From positions 186,001 through 250,000 of the forward strand of contig CAVTHA010000008.1 of the NCBI GenBank assembly GCA_963734435.1: DNA of 64,000 nt, read 5' to 3'. Below the pieces are notes generated by a model, which was given only the letters and a program-made list of their open reading frames with translations, did not search any database and was not told the DNA's origin. The translations under genes and the position numbers were made by a program. Positions 52,350 through 61,027 of this stretch are shown here, piece after piece. This stretch comes from Bog-756 sp963734435 (GTDB taxonomy: Bacteria > Actinomycetota > Acidimicrobiia > Acidimicrobiales > RAAP-2). Within the stretch, counting starts at the first letter, position 1; each line of letters begins with the position of its first letter.

Positions 52350-53969
52350 CTAATTCGAATGCTTGATCCGAACGACCGCAGACTGACCCTTGGGAACGAC
52401 TGTGACGTCGTAAACCGCCCACCCCGGCTCCGGAACGAGGCCGGTATAGGCCGCGGCCAAGCCGTACACTCCTGGATGCCAGCCGGCAGCTTCGAGCGAC
52501 CAGGCTGCGCCCTCGGTCAACCAGAACGACAGGAGTCCGTCCGCGCCTGGCTCGTTGACCCGCACGGCCACGCGGCCCCGAGGGGTGACCCGCTCGATCT
52601 GAGTGGCTATGCGAGGTAGCGACCGGGAGTCGCTGGCGCTCGTGCCGACGTTGACCAGTCCCGGTTGATACGAGCGAAGGGCAACCGCCCCAACGACCAG
52701 TGTCGCCACGGGAACGGCCAGGACCACAGGCGCCCACACCGAGTGCCGGCCGACCAAGGGCTCGAGCCGGTTCGGCGCCGTCACCCGCCGGACCATGGCG
52801 GCAACGAGCAGCACCAGCGCCCACAGCACCACCGACCACACCAGCACGCTCAGGGCCCACAGGGCGGTGATCATGTAAGCCAAGTTCAGCGAGTTCCGGC
52901 TCGGCACCAATCCAAACCCGACGGCCATGGCCACCGTACACACCAGAGCCACGAGGGAGAGCGCACAGAGCCTGGACTGTCCACGTCGCCACGCCACCGT
53001 GGCAATGCCAGCGAGGACCGCGAGCACGACCACACCCAGGGCCGGGCTGTTGGCGGCGATCGTACCGAGCACGCCGAAGTACTCGCCGGGCAAGTCACGG
53101 AGCCAAAGGGGAGATGGGGAGCCCACCGTCCCGACGACCCGCAGCCCCCAGCCGAGTCCCATGCGGGGCAGACCTTGACCGCTCTTGGCCAGCGCAGAGA
53201 GGTTGCTGTGAGACCCGAAGGTCTGCAGCAACGGCGCCAGCCAGCATCCCACGGCCACGACCAGGCCGACGACCAGCCATCGAACGGTCGCCGGGCGGCA
53301 CTTGAGTAGTAGGGCCACGAGCGGAGCGGCCAACACCATTCCCACCGCGGGTAGGGCAAATATGAGCTGGCTCTGCGCCGCCACCGATCCGGCGAAGACG
53401 AGTACCGGCCACCAGCCGAACGAGCCCCTGGCCACGACCCATGCCAGGGCGATGGCGGCGATGAAGAAGGGGATCGGAAAATAGGCATTCCAGACGATGT
53501 TCTCGACCACCGGTGGGGCGAAACACAGGTAGTCGGCGACAGCGAAGGCGACCACGGCACAGGCGAGCCACTGCCTGGCCCACCACAATGCCTCGATGGC
53601 CACCGAAAGCGCGATTCCACTGAGGATCGCCGCGCCCCACAGCGGACCATGGAGCGGATCGATGCGTACCGGCACGGCCAACAGCCAAAACAGCAACGGA
53701 CCTGGATCCGAGACGTAGCGCCCGGTGCCCGTCCCGATCGTCGACACCAACCCGATCAAAGGCGGGTGGAGGGTGAACGTCTGGTACGACCGAATGGCAA
53801 TGGCGGCATCGTCGCCCGAGGGAATCCACCCGTGGGCCAGCACCACCGCCATCGGCGTCAACAGCGCGGCCCACACGACGAGATGGCTTCCGTACCTGAC
53901 CACCGTCGGGCCCTGGGAGCTGGTTTCGCCGCCTGATTGTGGCGTTCTCGCCGACCTGTCCGTGTTCAT
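52350..53969 (-). CDS. Multipass membrane protein, GT-C glycosyltransferase-like
   Basis: 539 residues with about ten or eleven membrane helices. The first luminal loop 'HGWIPSGDDAAIAIRSYQTF' carries an acidic pair after helix 1, as in GT-C polyprenyl-phosphate-sugar transferases. 'VENIVWNAYFPIPFFIAAIA' and 'GRYVSDPGPLLFWLLAVPV' are also typical. A soluble domain follows the last helix ('TQIERVTPRGRVAVRVNEPG'). A role in wall glycan or protein glycosylation is inferred. It lies upstream of the YbhN-like gene. Confidence 0.72.
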   Translation of the reverse strand: MNTDRSARTPQSGGETSSQGPTVVRYGSHLVVWAALLTPMAVVLAHGWIPSGDDAAIAIRSYQTFTLHPPLIGLVSTIGTGTGRYVSDPGPLLFWLLAVPVRIDPLHGPLWGAAILSGIALSVAIEALWWARQWLACAVVAFAVADYLCFAPPVVENIVWNAYFPIPFFIAAIALAWVVARGSFGWWPVLVFAGSVAAQSQLIFALPAVGMVLAAPLVALLLKCRPATVRWLVVGLVVAVGCWLAPLLQTFGSHSNLSALAKSGQGLPRMGLGWGLRVVGTVGSPSPLWLRDLPGEYFGVLGTIAANSPALGVVVLAVLAGIATVAWRRGQSRLCALSLVALVCTVAMAVGFGLVPSRNSLNLAYMITALWALSVLVWSVVLWALVLLVAAMVRRVTAPNRLEPLVGRHSVWAPVVLAVPVATLVVGAVALRSYQPGLVNVGTSASDSRSLPRIATQIERVTPRGRVAVRVNEPGADGLLSFWLTEGAAWSLEAAGWHPGVYGLAAAYTGLVPEPGWAVYDVTVVPKGQSAVVRIKHSN

Positions 53970-54359
53970 CGTGCTCGGCCCGGAAGTCTGGGTATTGACG
54001 CCGTCGCTCGTCTTGGAGATCTCAATTCGCCAATGCTTGGTTCATAGCACCACGTCGCGGTCCTTGGCCGCTCTTGCGAGCCGAGGTCCGGCCGGCAGAC
54101 TCACAAATGCGGCGTTTTCCCGACCGCCACGCACCCACGCACCCATCCGGATGCGGACTCAGCTGGCGACCGGAGGGCCTTGAATGCCGTGTCGGGGGCC
54201 GGGAGCCACCCGCCGAAGGGTGTCGAGTTCCAGACGCGCCGTGCCGAAGACCTCAGCTGACGCCGAACCGGATGGTCAGGTCTCGAGAGGGCCTCGAACT
54301 CGACCCGGGGGATCCGTGGCTCGAGCGCCGACAGCGGAACCGTGCCACCATGACGAGGA
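53970..54359. other. Intergenic stretch between divergent envelope genes
   Basis: About 390 bases. No coding frame with similarity and no clear promoter boxes. Confidence 0.35.
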
Positions 54360-56096
54360 ATGCGAGCACGGAACAGAAGAGGACCGAGAGTTCGGCTACG
54401 GATCGGGTTGGCGCTTCTGGTCATCGTGGGCAGCTTCTCTGCCGTACTGGCCGCTCGCATACCGAACGGCGCAGCAGTTGGTGGCGGTCGGGGCTACTGG
54501 TTGGTCGGCGCCGACGGCGGCATCTTCTCCTTCGGTACGGCGCCGTACCACGGGTCAGCTGCCCCGTTTCCGCTCACCAAACCGATCGTTGGGATGGCGG
54601 CCACGCCCGGCGGACAGGGTTACTGGATGGTGGCCGCCGACGGCGGCGTGTTCAGCTTCGGGGACGCCCAGTTCCACGGATCGACCGCCGGGATAGCCAT
54701 CAACCGCCCCATCGTGGGCATGGCCGCCGATCCGGTGGGGCCGGGCTACTGGCTGGTCGGGGCCGATGGCGGCATTTACTCGGGCGATGCCGGGTTCTAC
54801 GGGTCGACCGCCCAGCTCCCGTTGCGGAAGCCGATCGTGGGGATGGCGGCCACGCCCGACGGACATGGTTACTGGTTGGTGGCCGCCGATGGTGGCGTGT
54901 TCTCGTTCGGGGACGCCGTCTTCCACGGTTCGGCGGCGGGCATGGCCCTCAACCGACCCATCGTCGGCATGACCGCCACACCGGATGGCGGGGGCTACTG
55001 GTTGGTGGCGGCCGACGGTGGCGTGTTCGCGTTCGGGGACGCACCGTTCTTCGGTTCGATCGGGGTTTCCCTCAACAAGCCCATCGTGGGCATGGCGGCG
55101 AGTCCCGACGGTCATGGCTATTGGCTGTCCGGGGCCGACGGAGGCGTGTTCTCCTTCGGGGACGCACCCTTCGAGGGATCAGCCGGCTCCATCGGCCTCC
55201 ACCGGCCGATCGTCGGGATCGCCCGAGCCGCGCCCTCCACCCTCGCCACCGGAGGCAACCCCTACTGCGGATGGCGGAGCGGACCGCCGACAACGACCAA
55301 GTTGCTGGTGATCTGGGAGGAGAATGCCGACGCCTCGTCCGTCTACGGGAATCCGGCCGCTCCGAACATGAACACTTACGCCCGAGACTGTGGACAGGCC
55401 ACCAACTACACGAGTTTGGGCCATCCGAGCCTTCCGAACTATCTCGAGGCCACCTCGGGCCTGGCCTACGACACCAGCCCGTGGACCAGCGACTGTGAAG
55501 CCTCGTCGAGTGGTTGCCAGACACCGGCAGAGAACATCTTCGACCAGGTGGGCCCCGGTGGGTGGAAGGGCTACGCCCAGTCGATGCCCGTGCCCTGCAG
55601 CCCGTCCGACCTCGGGCCGTACCTCTCCCGCCACAATCCCGCCGTCTACTACACCGACCTCGGTCTGGCCTGCCTCGGCAACGACGTGAACATCGGCACT
55701 CCTGCCGGCGGGGCCCTGCAATCGGACATCGCCAACGGCACGCTCCCCACGTTCGCCACCTTGACCCCAGACGTCAACAACGACCAGCACAACGGCACGC
55801 TGCAGCAGGCCGACACATATCTCGGATCGTGGATCAGCGAGATCGTCGCCGGGCCGGACTACCAGTCAGGCCGACTCGCCATCGCCATCGTCTACGACGA
55901 GGGCTCCGGGTCGGGCACCGACTCCCCCTCGACCATCCCGGCCATCTTCATGAGCCAATTCGTCCAACCTGGGCGCACGTCAAACGTGGGGTTCACCCAT
56001 TACTCACTGCTGGCTGCCGCCGAGGACATCGCCGGTGTGTCACGACTGGGCAACGCGGCCACGGCCGCCGACCTCCGGACGGCCTTCGGCTTCTGA
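54360..56096 (+). CDS. Secreted phosphoesterase (acid phosphatase type) with six GYWLV repeats
   Basis: 578 residues. Signal helix 'IGLALLVIVGSFSAVLAARI'. Residues about 40-290 are six tandem repeats of about 42 residues with consensus 'GYWLVAADGGVFSFGDAPFH' followed by 'GSAAG..LNRPIVGMAATPDG', a probable beta-propeller. The third repeat is short ('GGIYSGDAGFYG'). The C-terminal half is a PF04185-type phosphoesterase: 'KLLVIWEENADASSVYG', 'YTSLGHPSLPNYLEATSG', 'LATFATLTPD'-like 'LPTFATLTPDVNNDQHNGTL' and 'AIAIVYDEGSGSGTD'. The repeats probably bind wall or surface ligand. Six cysteines fit external localisation. Confidence 0.87.
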   Translation: MRARNRRGPRVRLRIGLALLVIVGSFSAVLAARIPNGAAVGGGRGYWLVGADGGIFSFGTAPYHGSAAPFPLTKPIVGMAATPGGQGYWMVAADGGVFSFGDAQFHGSTAGIAINRPIVGMAADPVGPGYWLVGADGGIYSGDAGFYGSTAQLPLRKPIVGMAATPDGHGYWLVAADGGVFSFGDAVFHGSAAGMALNRPIVGMTATPDGGGYWLVAADGGVFAFGDAPFFGSIGVSLNKPIVGMAASPDGHGYWLSGADGGVFSFGDAPFEGSAGSIGLHRPIVGIARAAPSTLATGGNPYCGWRSGPPTTTKLLVIWEENADASSVYGNPAAPNMNTYARDCGQATNYTSLGHPSLPNYLEATSGLAYDTSPWTSDCEASSSGCQTPAENIFDQVGPGGWKGYAQSMPVPCSPSDLGPYLSRHNPAVYYTDLGLACLGNDVNIGTPAGGALQSDIANGTLPTFATLTPDVNNDQHNGTLQQADTYLGSWISEIVAGPDYQSGRLAIAIVYDEGSGSGTDSPSTIPAIFMSQFVQPGRTSNVGFTHYSLLAAAEDIAGVSRLGNAATAADLRTAFGF

Positions 56097-56137
56097 TCGG
56101 CTGCGCTGCCCCTCGGTATGGCCGGATCGGCCGACAC

Positions 56138-57367
56138 TCAGCCTGACGACGAGTAGGCGGCCGATTGGTCCCCCACCAGACCGACCAGGTTCCCGAGGGC
56201 GAGGTTGACGTCGACCAGATGGAGACCCCAGCGGGGCCCGAGTGCCTGGGTGACGAGTGGACGATGGTCGCCCGGATCGGGGACCGCGCTCACCTGGAGC
56301 CAGGTCGCCCCGCCGCTCGTCATGCAGGTGGCGTTGTACCGCCCGGGAAAGGCGACCCATGGCGTCGGGACGCGAGGGCCGGTATTCGATCCGAAGCCCG
56401 GCGCGTAGATGGAGTCACTGCGAAAGTAGGCGGAGAGCGATCCAGTTCCACCCGACAAGGACGACGGATTGGAGCACAGGACCTGGAGGTCGGCCAGGGT
56501 GGCGGTGGATTGGGTCAGGTTCGAGCCGATGCTGGTGCCGACTCGACCGAACAGGCTGTTGGCGGGTGGAACGGAATCGAAGCTCGAGTAGGCCACGACA
56601 CACCCGGTCTGGTGCTCCGATTGGCAGGCGGGGATGTCCTTGAAATCGCCTCCGACGGTCTGCCCGATCGGGACCGTCACGTTCCCGCCCATGAGGAGCG
56701 CCGATACCAGCAATCGCCGTTCGGCGGGCTGGGGGTCGATCTCGTTGCGCACCAGGGCGGTCAGCATCGACGCACCTTGCGAGTGACCGATGAGCACGAC
56801 ACCACGACCATGGTTGTCGTGCGTGAGGTAGTCCTGCCAGGCGGACAGGACGCCCAGGTAGGCCACGGCGGCGGCGTGGGGATCGATTTGCCGGGCGGCG
56901 ACCCCGATGGCGGACAACGTGAGCTGCGGGTACATCGGTGCGTACACCCGGCAGACCTGTGAGAAGGGGGACGCCTGGTCCACGGCCACAGCCGTCTCCT
57001 CCGGGTCGACGTGGAGGTTGGCATTGGCGGTCTTCTGCCGGCTCACCGTGGGGTAGACGTAGAAACAGTCGATGGGCGGGCTGGCCATCGGTCGGGGATG
57101 GACGGTGGTCCTCCGGCCATCGGCGTCGATGATGGTGGTCGCCAAGTCGGCGGTGCAAGGGTCGGCGGCCTCGCCGGGGCGGCAGAGCCACGTCGTGCCG
57201 GCAGCATCTCGGCTGCCTGGCCCGAACCGGGGACCGGACCCGGCCGACGAAGTCGGTGAGGGTTGGGCGCTCGAGCTGCAACCGGCCATCAGCCCGGCGA
57301 CCACCATGACCAAGGCGACGCACCGCCGAGTTCTCGTTCGCCACCTGCTGTCAACCCCGCCGGTCAT
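56138..57367 (-). CDS. DUF3089 lipoprotein, alpha/beta-hydrolase-like
   Basis: 409 residues. 'CVALVMVVAGLMAGCSSSAQ' carries the lipobox (MAGC). The DUF3089 domain shows 'PPIDCFYVYPTVSRQKT', 'SQVCRVYAPMYPQLTL', the Ser nucleophile in 'VVLIGHSQGASMLTALVRNE' and a C-terminal His in 'RWGLHLVDVNLALGNL'. The family is predicted to be lipase/esterase-like at the cell surface. ATG 57367 has GGAGG nine bases upstream; a TTG three codons before it is less likely. Confidence 0.87.
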   Translation of the reverse strand: MTGGVDSRWRTRTRRCVALVMVVAGLMAGCSSSAQPSPTSSAGSGPRFGPGSRDAAGTTWLCRPGEAADPCTADLATTIIDADGRRTTVHPRPMASPPIDCFYVYPTVSRQKTANANLHVDPEETAVAVDQASPFSQVCRVYAPMYPQLTLSAIGVAARQIDPHAAAVAYLGVLSAWQDYLTHDNHGRGVVLIGHSQGASMLTALVRNEIDPQPAERRLLVSALLMGGNVTVPIGQTVGGDFKDIPACQSEHQTGCVVAYSSFDSVPPANSLFGRVGTSIGSNLTQSTATLADLQVLCSNPSSLSGGTGSLSAYFRSDSIYAPGFGSNTGPRVPTPWVAFPGRYNATCMTSGGATWLQVSAVPDPGDHRPLVTQALGPRWGLHLVDVNLALGNLVGLVGDQSAAYSSSG

Positions 57368-57477
57368 CGATCCCAACCTCCACGCCTGCCCGTCCAGCTT
57401 GGTTTACATGGCAATTGTGAAGGAACGGTGATGGGCGACCATAGACTTCCCGGTGTCAGCTCAGAGGGAGGGAACCA

Positions 57478-57962
57478 TGAGCCCACCAGCCGGAGACCGT
57501 GGGACGGATCGACGTATCGCGTTCGTGCAGTCGTGCTGGCACGAGGAGATCGTCGAGTGCTGCCGAGCCGCCTTCGCCGAGGAGATCGTACGGCTCGGTG
57601 TTTCCGAGGAGGATCTCGATTTCTTCAGCGTCCCGGGAGCCTTCGAGATCCCCTTGCATGCCAAGCGTCTGGCGGCCAGCGGTCGGTACGCCGCCGTCGT
57701 GGGCGCCGGGCTCGTCATCGACGGCGGGATCTACCGCCATGACTTCGTCGCCGAGGCGGTGATCGACGGTCTGATGCGGGTGCAGCTGGACACCGACGTG
57801 CCGGTCATCTCGGCGGTCCTGACCCCGCACCACTTCCACGACCACGACGTGCACGAAGCCTTCTTCGCCGAGCACTTCAAGGTCAAAGGGCGTGAGGCGG
57901 CCCGGGCCTGCTCGCGAACGATGCGCAGCCTGGCCGAGCTCCCCTTGGAGACCGTGGCGTAG
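57478..57962 (+). CDS. ribH: Lumazine synthase, RibH2-like
   Basis: 161 residues. Condenses ribityl-aminouracil with dihydroxybutanone phosphate to form 6,7-dimethyl-8-ribityllumazine. 'RIAFVQSCWHEEIVECCRAA', 'FFSVPGAFEIPLHAKRLAAS', 'DGGIYRHDFVAEAVIDGLM' and 'ISAVLTPHHFHDHDVHEAFF' (catalytic His region) match the type II, decameric RibH2 of Brucella and rhizobia more than the icosahedral type. No other rib gene lies nearby, so it may be a second copy. ATG 57478 follows GAGGGAACC. Confidence 0.9.
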
Positions 57963-57975
57963 CTGCACACTGGCC

Positions 57976-58003
57976 TTGACTACTACGTAGCACGTAGTAG
58001 TCT
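57976..58003 (+). promoter_or_regulatory. Promoter and perfect palindromic operator of the padR gene
   Basis: TTGACT (57976-57981), 16-base spacer, TAGTCT (57998-58003). Overlapping both is a perfect inverted repeat at 57978-58002: GACTACTACGT-AGC-ACGTAGTAGTC. The GTG start lies nine bases behind the -10 box, so the transcript should be leaderless. A dimeric repressor bound here would block both promoter elements. Confidence 0.85.
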
Positions 58004-58012
58004 TCTCAGGCT

Positions 58013-58387
58013 GTGGGTCGACGTGCAGCCGCCGGTCGAGGCGAATTGGGCCGGGCCAACCAACCGACCGTGCTCATCCTGACCAGCCTGGCCTCCGGAC
58101 CGAAGCACGGCTACGCACTGACCAAGGACATCGGCGAATTTGCCGGCGTGACGCTTGGCCCTGGCACCCTGTACGGGGCGATCACCCGTTTGGAGGAACG
58201 GCGTCTCGTCGAGCCCACCCCCAGTGACGACCGCCGGCGGCCCTACCGGATCACGGCGCTCGGCCGCGCCGCACTGGCCGAAGCCGTGCGCGACATGCGG
58301 ACCATCGCCGACGAGGGAGCGGCCCGGCTGGGACTCCGTGCCCTGGCCGAGGGGGCTGCAGTCTGGAATCCACGGTGGAGTCGATGA
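58013..58387 (+). CDS. PadR-family transcription regulator
   Basis: 124 residues. The winged helix is 'NQPTVLILTSLASGPKHGYA', 'LTKDIGEFAGVTLGPGTLYG', 'AITRLEERRLVEPTPSDDRR', 'RPYRITALGRAALAEAVRDM'. These are the canonical PadR motifs ('hGY.l...i', 'GtlYgal.rLe..glv', 'r..Y.lT..G'). A short C-terminal dimerisation helix is present (PadR-s2 size). A perfect palindrome directly upstream is the presumed autoregulatory operator. Its stop overlaps the start of the membrane-protein gene. Confidence 0.93.
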   Translation: MGRRAAAGRGELGRANQPTVLILTSLASGPKHGYALTKDIGEFAGVTLGPGTLYGAITRLEERRLVEPTPSDDRRRPYRITALGRAALAEAVRDMRTIADEGAARLGLRALAEGAAVWNPRWSR

Positions 58388-59319
58388 GCCGGTTCGACCG
58401 GGAGCTGCGGTGGTACCCGAAGGAGTGGCGGGAGCGCTACGGGGACGAGCTGAGCGTCCTGCTGGAGGACACCTACCCCGGTGGATCGGTACCGCTCAGG
58501 ACCAGGATGTCGCTGATACGGGCTGGAACCGTGGAACGTTTCCGCGGTGCACGCACCGTGCTCGGCGAGCACTCCCTCGACGGGGTGCGATCGGGTTCGC
58601 TGCTCGTTCTTTGTGCCTGGGCACTCTTCATCGTGGCCGGAGCGGGGTTCGCCAAATTCGCCGAGCACTGGGACATGGCCACGCCGCCCGGCGACCGGCG
58701 AGTCCCGGACGCCGCCTACGGCACCGTGCAGTGGGCCTCGTTCATCGGTACCTTCATCGTCCTGACTGCGGCCGCGCTGTGCCTTCCCGCCCTCGGCCGT
58801 CTGGTGCGGAGCGGGGGGTGGTTCAGGATCCGCCGCCCGGTGCTCGGCGCCGGGCTTGTGACCTCGGCGACGGTCCTCGTCGGTGTCGGCGTCGCCATTT
58901 GGGCGCACCGCCTCGGGTCTCGGGGGAGCAACGGTGGGGCATGGCCGTTCCACGTCGTCGGGGTGGTCTGGGTCTTGATGATCTGCTTCTCGATCGCCGT
59001 GTTGGCGGCCGCCTCCGTATCGGTGGTCCGTCAGCTCGATCTCGACCACCGGATCGTGCGGCTACAGGGGTCGCTGGCCGTATTGATGGCGGCAGTGATG
59101 GCTGCCATCACCGGGGGAATGATCGCGTGGTGGGTGGCGATGGCCAGGGTCGCGCCCGGGTTCCTGGGCAGCGGGCCGTTCGGCTCGCCGGGCTCTCTCG
59201 TCCCGCCGGCAATGTTGGTGGCCGGCGCCATGATGGTGGCCGGGCTGGCCGCCGCCCTGGTCGGGGTCCGGTCAGTCGTCCACTCGACTCGTCAGCTCCT
59301 GGCTGACGAGTCGCCCTGA
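58384..59319 (+). CDS. Membrane protein coupled to PadR
   Basis: 311 residues, starting at ATG 58384 inside the padR stop (ATGA overlap). The cytoplasmic N-terminus 'ELRWYPKEWRERYGDELSVL' is the motif of PadR-associated permease/membrane proteins. About six to seven membrane helices follow ('GSLLVLCAWALFIVAGAGF', 'SFIGTFIVLTAAALCLPAL', 'LMICFSIAVLAAASVSVV', 'MLVAGAMMVAGLAAALVGV'). No transport ATPase is next to it. Likely controlled by PadR together with padR itself. Confidence 0.8.
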   Translation: MSRFDRELRWYPKEWRERYGDELSVLLEDTYPGGSVPLRTRMSLIRAGTVERFRGARTVLGEHSLDGVRSGSLLVLCAWALFIVAGAGFAKFAEHWDMATPPGDRRVPDAAYGTVQWASFIGTFIVLTAAALCLPALGRLVRSGGWFRIRRPVLGAGLVTSATVLVGVGVAIWAHRLGSRGSNGGAWPFHVVGVVWVLMICFSIAVLAAASVSVVRQLDLDHRIVRLQGSLAVLMAAVMAAITGGMIAWWVAMARVAPGFLGSGPFGSPGSLVPPAMLVAGAMMVAGLAAALVGVRSVVHSTRQLLADESP

Positions 59320-59530
59320 CCCGGGCGCTCCCCTCATCCCCGCAGACACTTCCAGCGGGTGCAGTTCACCGGTCCCCGGGCCTACCGTCGGACCTTCCGC
59401 CGGGATCCCGCCGGCTGGTCAGGGTCCGCACGGTCACTCGGCCCAGGTTTGGTGCCGGGACGGGCGGGTAGACAACCTCGAGGCGGGCCCCGTGATTGCC
59501 GGTGGGCCCGGCCACCAGCAGCCGACCGAG

Positions 59531-59576
59531 AGAAGGCATGGGCATGAGAAGGCATGGGCATGAGAACCCAGGCATG
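59531..59576 (+). repeat. Short tandem repeat before a small gene
   Basis: The 16-base unit AGAAGGCATGGGCATG occurs twice (59531-59546, 59547-59562), followed by a degenerate third (AGAACCCAGGCATG). It ends at the GAGGAGG ribosome site of the next gene. Confidence 0.75.
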
Positions 59577-59589
59577 AGGAGGCAAGTCC

Positions 59590-59811
59590 ATGGTTGAGCG
59601 GACCCAGCCCGACGAGGCAACGCGTACGGCTGAACAGGCCGAGGGGGAGCGAACCCACACAGCAGATCGTCCGGCGACGGCGGAGGAGAGTGCGGCGGCT
59701 GATCGGGAGCTCGAGGAGCTCGACCGCGACGAGCAACGCCGAGTGGCCGAGCACTTCCGCGAAATGAACGAGATCGGTGCCGACGTCAAGGGCGAAGGCA
59801 GCGTCGACTAG
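59590..59811 (+). CDS. Small acidic hypothetical protein
   Basis: 73 residues, rich in Glu, Asp and Thr, predicted mostly helical or disordered: 'EERTADRPATAEESAAADRE'-like sequence, seen as 'TADRPATAEESAAADRELEE' and 'LDRDEQRRVAEHFREMNEIG'. GAGGAGG lies nine bases before the ATG. No family recognised. Confidence 0.6.
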   Translation: MVERTQPDEATRTAEQAEGERTHTADRPATAEESAAADRELEELDRDEQRRVAEHFREMNEIGADVKGEGSVD

Positions 59812-59854
59812 CTGCCGGGAATCAGGACCCGAAAGCTCACCTGACCAGGCCCGT

Positions 59855-59884
59855 TTGTCACCATTCGACCCTGACGGCTAAGTT
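59855..59884 (+). promoter_or_regulatory. Sigma70-type promoter of the Rpf-like gene
   Basis: TTGTCA (59855-59860), 18-base spacer, TAAGTT (59879-59884). A start site near 59891 would give a very short leader before GTG 59896. Confidence 0.6.
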
Positions 59885-59895
59885 ATTCAACCATT

Positions 59896-60987
59896 GTGTT
59901 TTGCGCCCGGTGCTCGCCGCCGGCGGGACCAATCGTAAGAGTGCCGGGTCGGCAGACCATCTCGGCGGTGCTCCTTTCGGCTCTCGTCGTCTTTGCCTCC
60001 ATTGCGGTGGCATGGCCGGAGCGCCCGGCCGTCGCCGATCCGGTCACCGATCTGCAGGCCCAGGCGGCCTCTATCGCCGAGCAACTCGTCCAACAGGAGC
60101 TCGAGGTCGGCGCCTACCAGCAGCAGTATTCGGTGGTGTCGGCGCGGCTGGCGGCCGACAGCCAGGCCGTCGCCCAGGCGGATCAGCAGATCGCCGACGA
60201 CCAGCAGCAGATCAGCACGAGATCCGACGCCGTCCGCCATCAAGCCATCAGCTCCTACATGAATTACGGCAGCGGTAACGGCTCCGCGGCGAACAGCCTG
60301 TTCAGCGGCAGCCAGGAGACCGTCCAGGCGGCCAGTGAGTACTCCTCGATCGCCGTCGGGAACATCACCACCGCCGTGGACGAGCTCCATACGGCCCAGG
60401 CCGCGCTGCAGGCCCACGAAGCAACGCTCCGCCAGCAGGAGGCCCAGGACCAGGCGGACCAGTCACGGCAGGCCGCCGCGCTCGGCCAGGCCAACACCAC
60501 GGCCAACCGCCTGTCCTCCCTGCACTCCGAGGTGACCGGCCAGCTGGCCACGGCCGTGGCCAACCAGCAGGCGGCCCAGGCGTCTCAGGCCATGGCCGCG
60601 GTCGCCGCCGCCGACCGGGCCTCAGCGACCAAGCCGGGCGGGACGAAGGCGTCTGCGCCGACGGCGGGGTCACCGGGGCCGACGGCGGGACCCCCGGTGG
60701 GCGGGTCGGGGAGCTCGACCGACCCCGCCCTCAACCCGTTCCTCCAGTGCGTCGTCTCGGCCGAGTCCGGTGGCAACTACGGCGCCGTCTCCCCCGATGG
60801 GACCTACATGGGCGCCTTCCAGTTCAGCCAATCCACCTGGGACGTCGCCGCTCAGGCCGCGGGCCGCCCGGATCTGATCGGAGTCCCCCCGAACCAGGCC
60901 TCGAAGGCCGATCAGGACACCCTGGCCGTCGTCCTCTACTCGCTCGACGGCGAGCAGCCCTGGCTGGGAGACCGCTGCAGCGCCTAG
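59896..60987 (+). CDS. Secreted coiled-coil protein with transglycosylase-like (Rpf) domain
   Basis: 363 residues. Signal: 'ISAVLLSALVVFASIAVAWP'. Residues about 50-240 form a Gln/Ala-rich coiled coil ('DQQIADDQQQISTRSDAVRH', 'QAALQAHEATLRQQEAQDQA') like the regulatory region of RipA/CwlO proteins. A Gly/Pro linker leads to 'LQCVVSAESGGNYGAVSPDG' with the catalytic Glu, then 'GAFQFSQSTWDVAAQAAGRP', the transglycosylase-like core. Cys in 'QCVVS' and 'DRCSA' can form the usual disulfide. It probably cleaves peptidoglycan in growth or resuscitation. GTG 59941 is an alternative start. Confidence 0.87.
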   Translation: MFCARCSPPAGPIVRVPGRQTISAVLLSALVVFASIAVAWPERPAVADPVTDLQAQAASIAEQLVQQELEVGAYQQQYSVVSARLAADSQAVAQADQQIADDQQQISTRSDAVRHQAISSYMNYGSGNGSAANSLFSGSQETVQAASEYSSIAVGNITTAVDELHTAQAALQAHEATLRQQEAQDQADQSRQAAALGQANTTANRLSSLHSEVTGQLATAVANQQAAQASQAMAAVAAADRASATKPGGTKASAPTAGSPGPTAGPPVGGSGSSTDPALNPFLQCVVSAESGGNYGAVSPDGTYMGAFQFSQSTWDVAAQAAGRPDLIGVPPNQASKADQDTLAVVLYSLDGEQPWLGDRCSA

Positions 60988-61027
60988 ATCTGGACCGGGC
61001 GACGTCGATGGCTCTCGCCGGTCACGG

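Noticed and set aside
52198..52992. N-terminal extension of the YbhN-like protein
   Set aside because: The extension is Arg/Gly-rich, overlaps the GT-C-like gene on the same strand in another frame, and a good ribosome site precedes ATG 52197.
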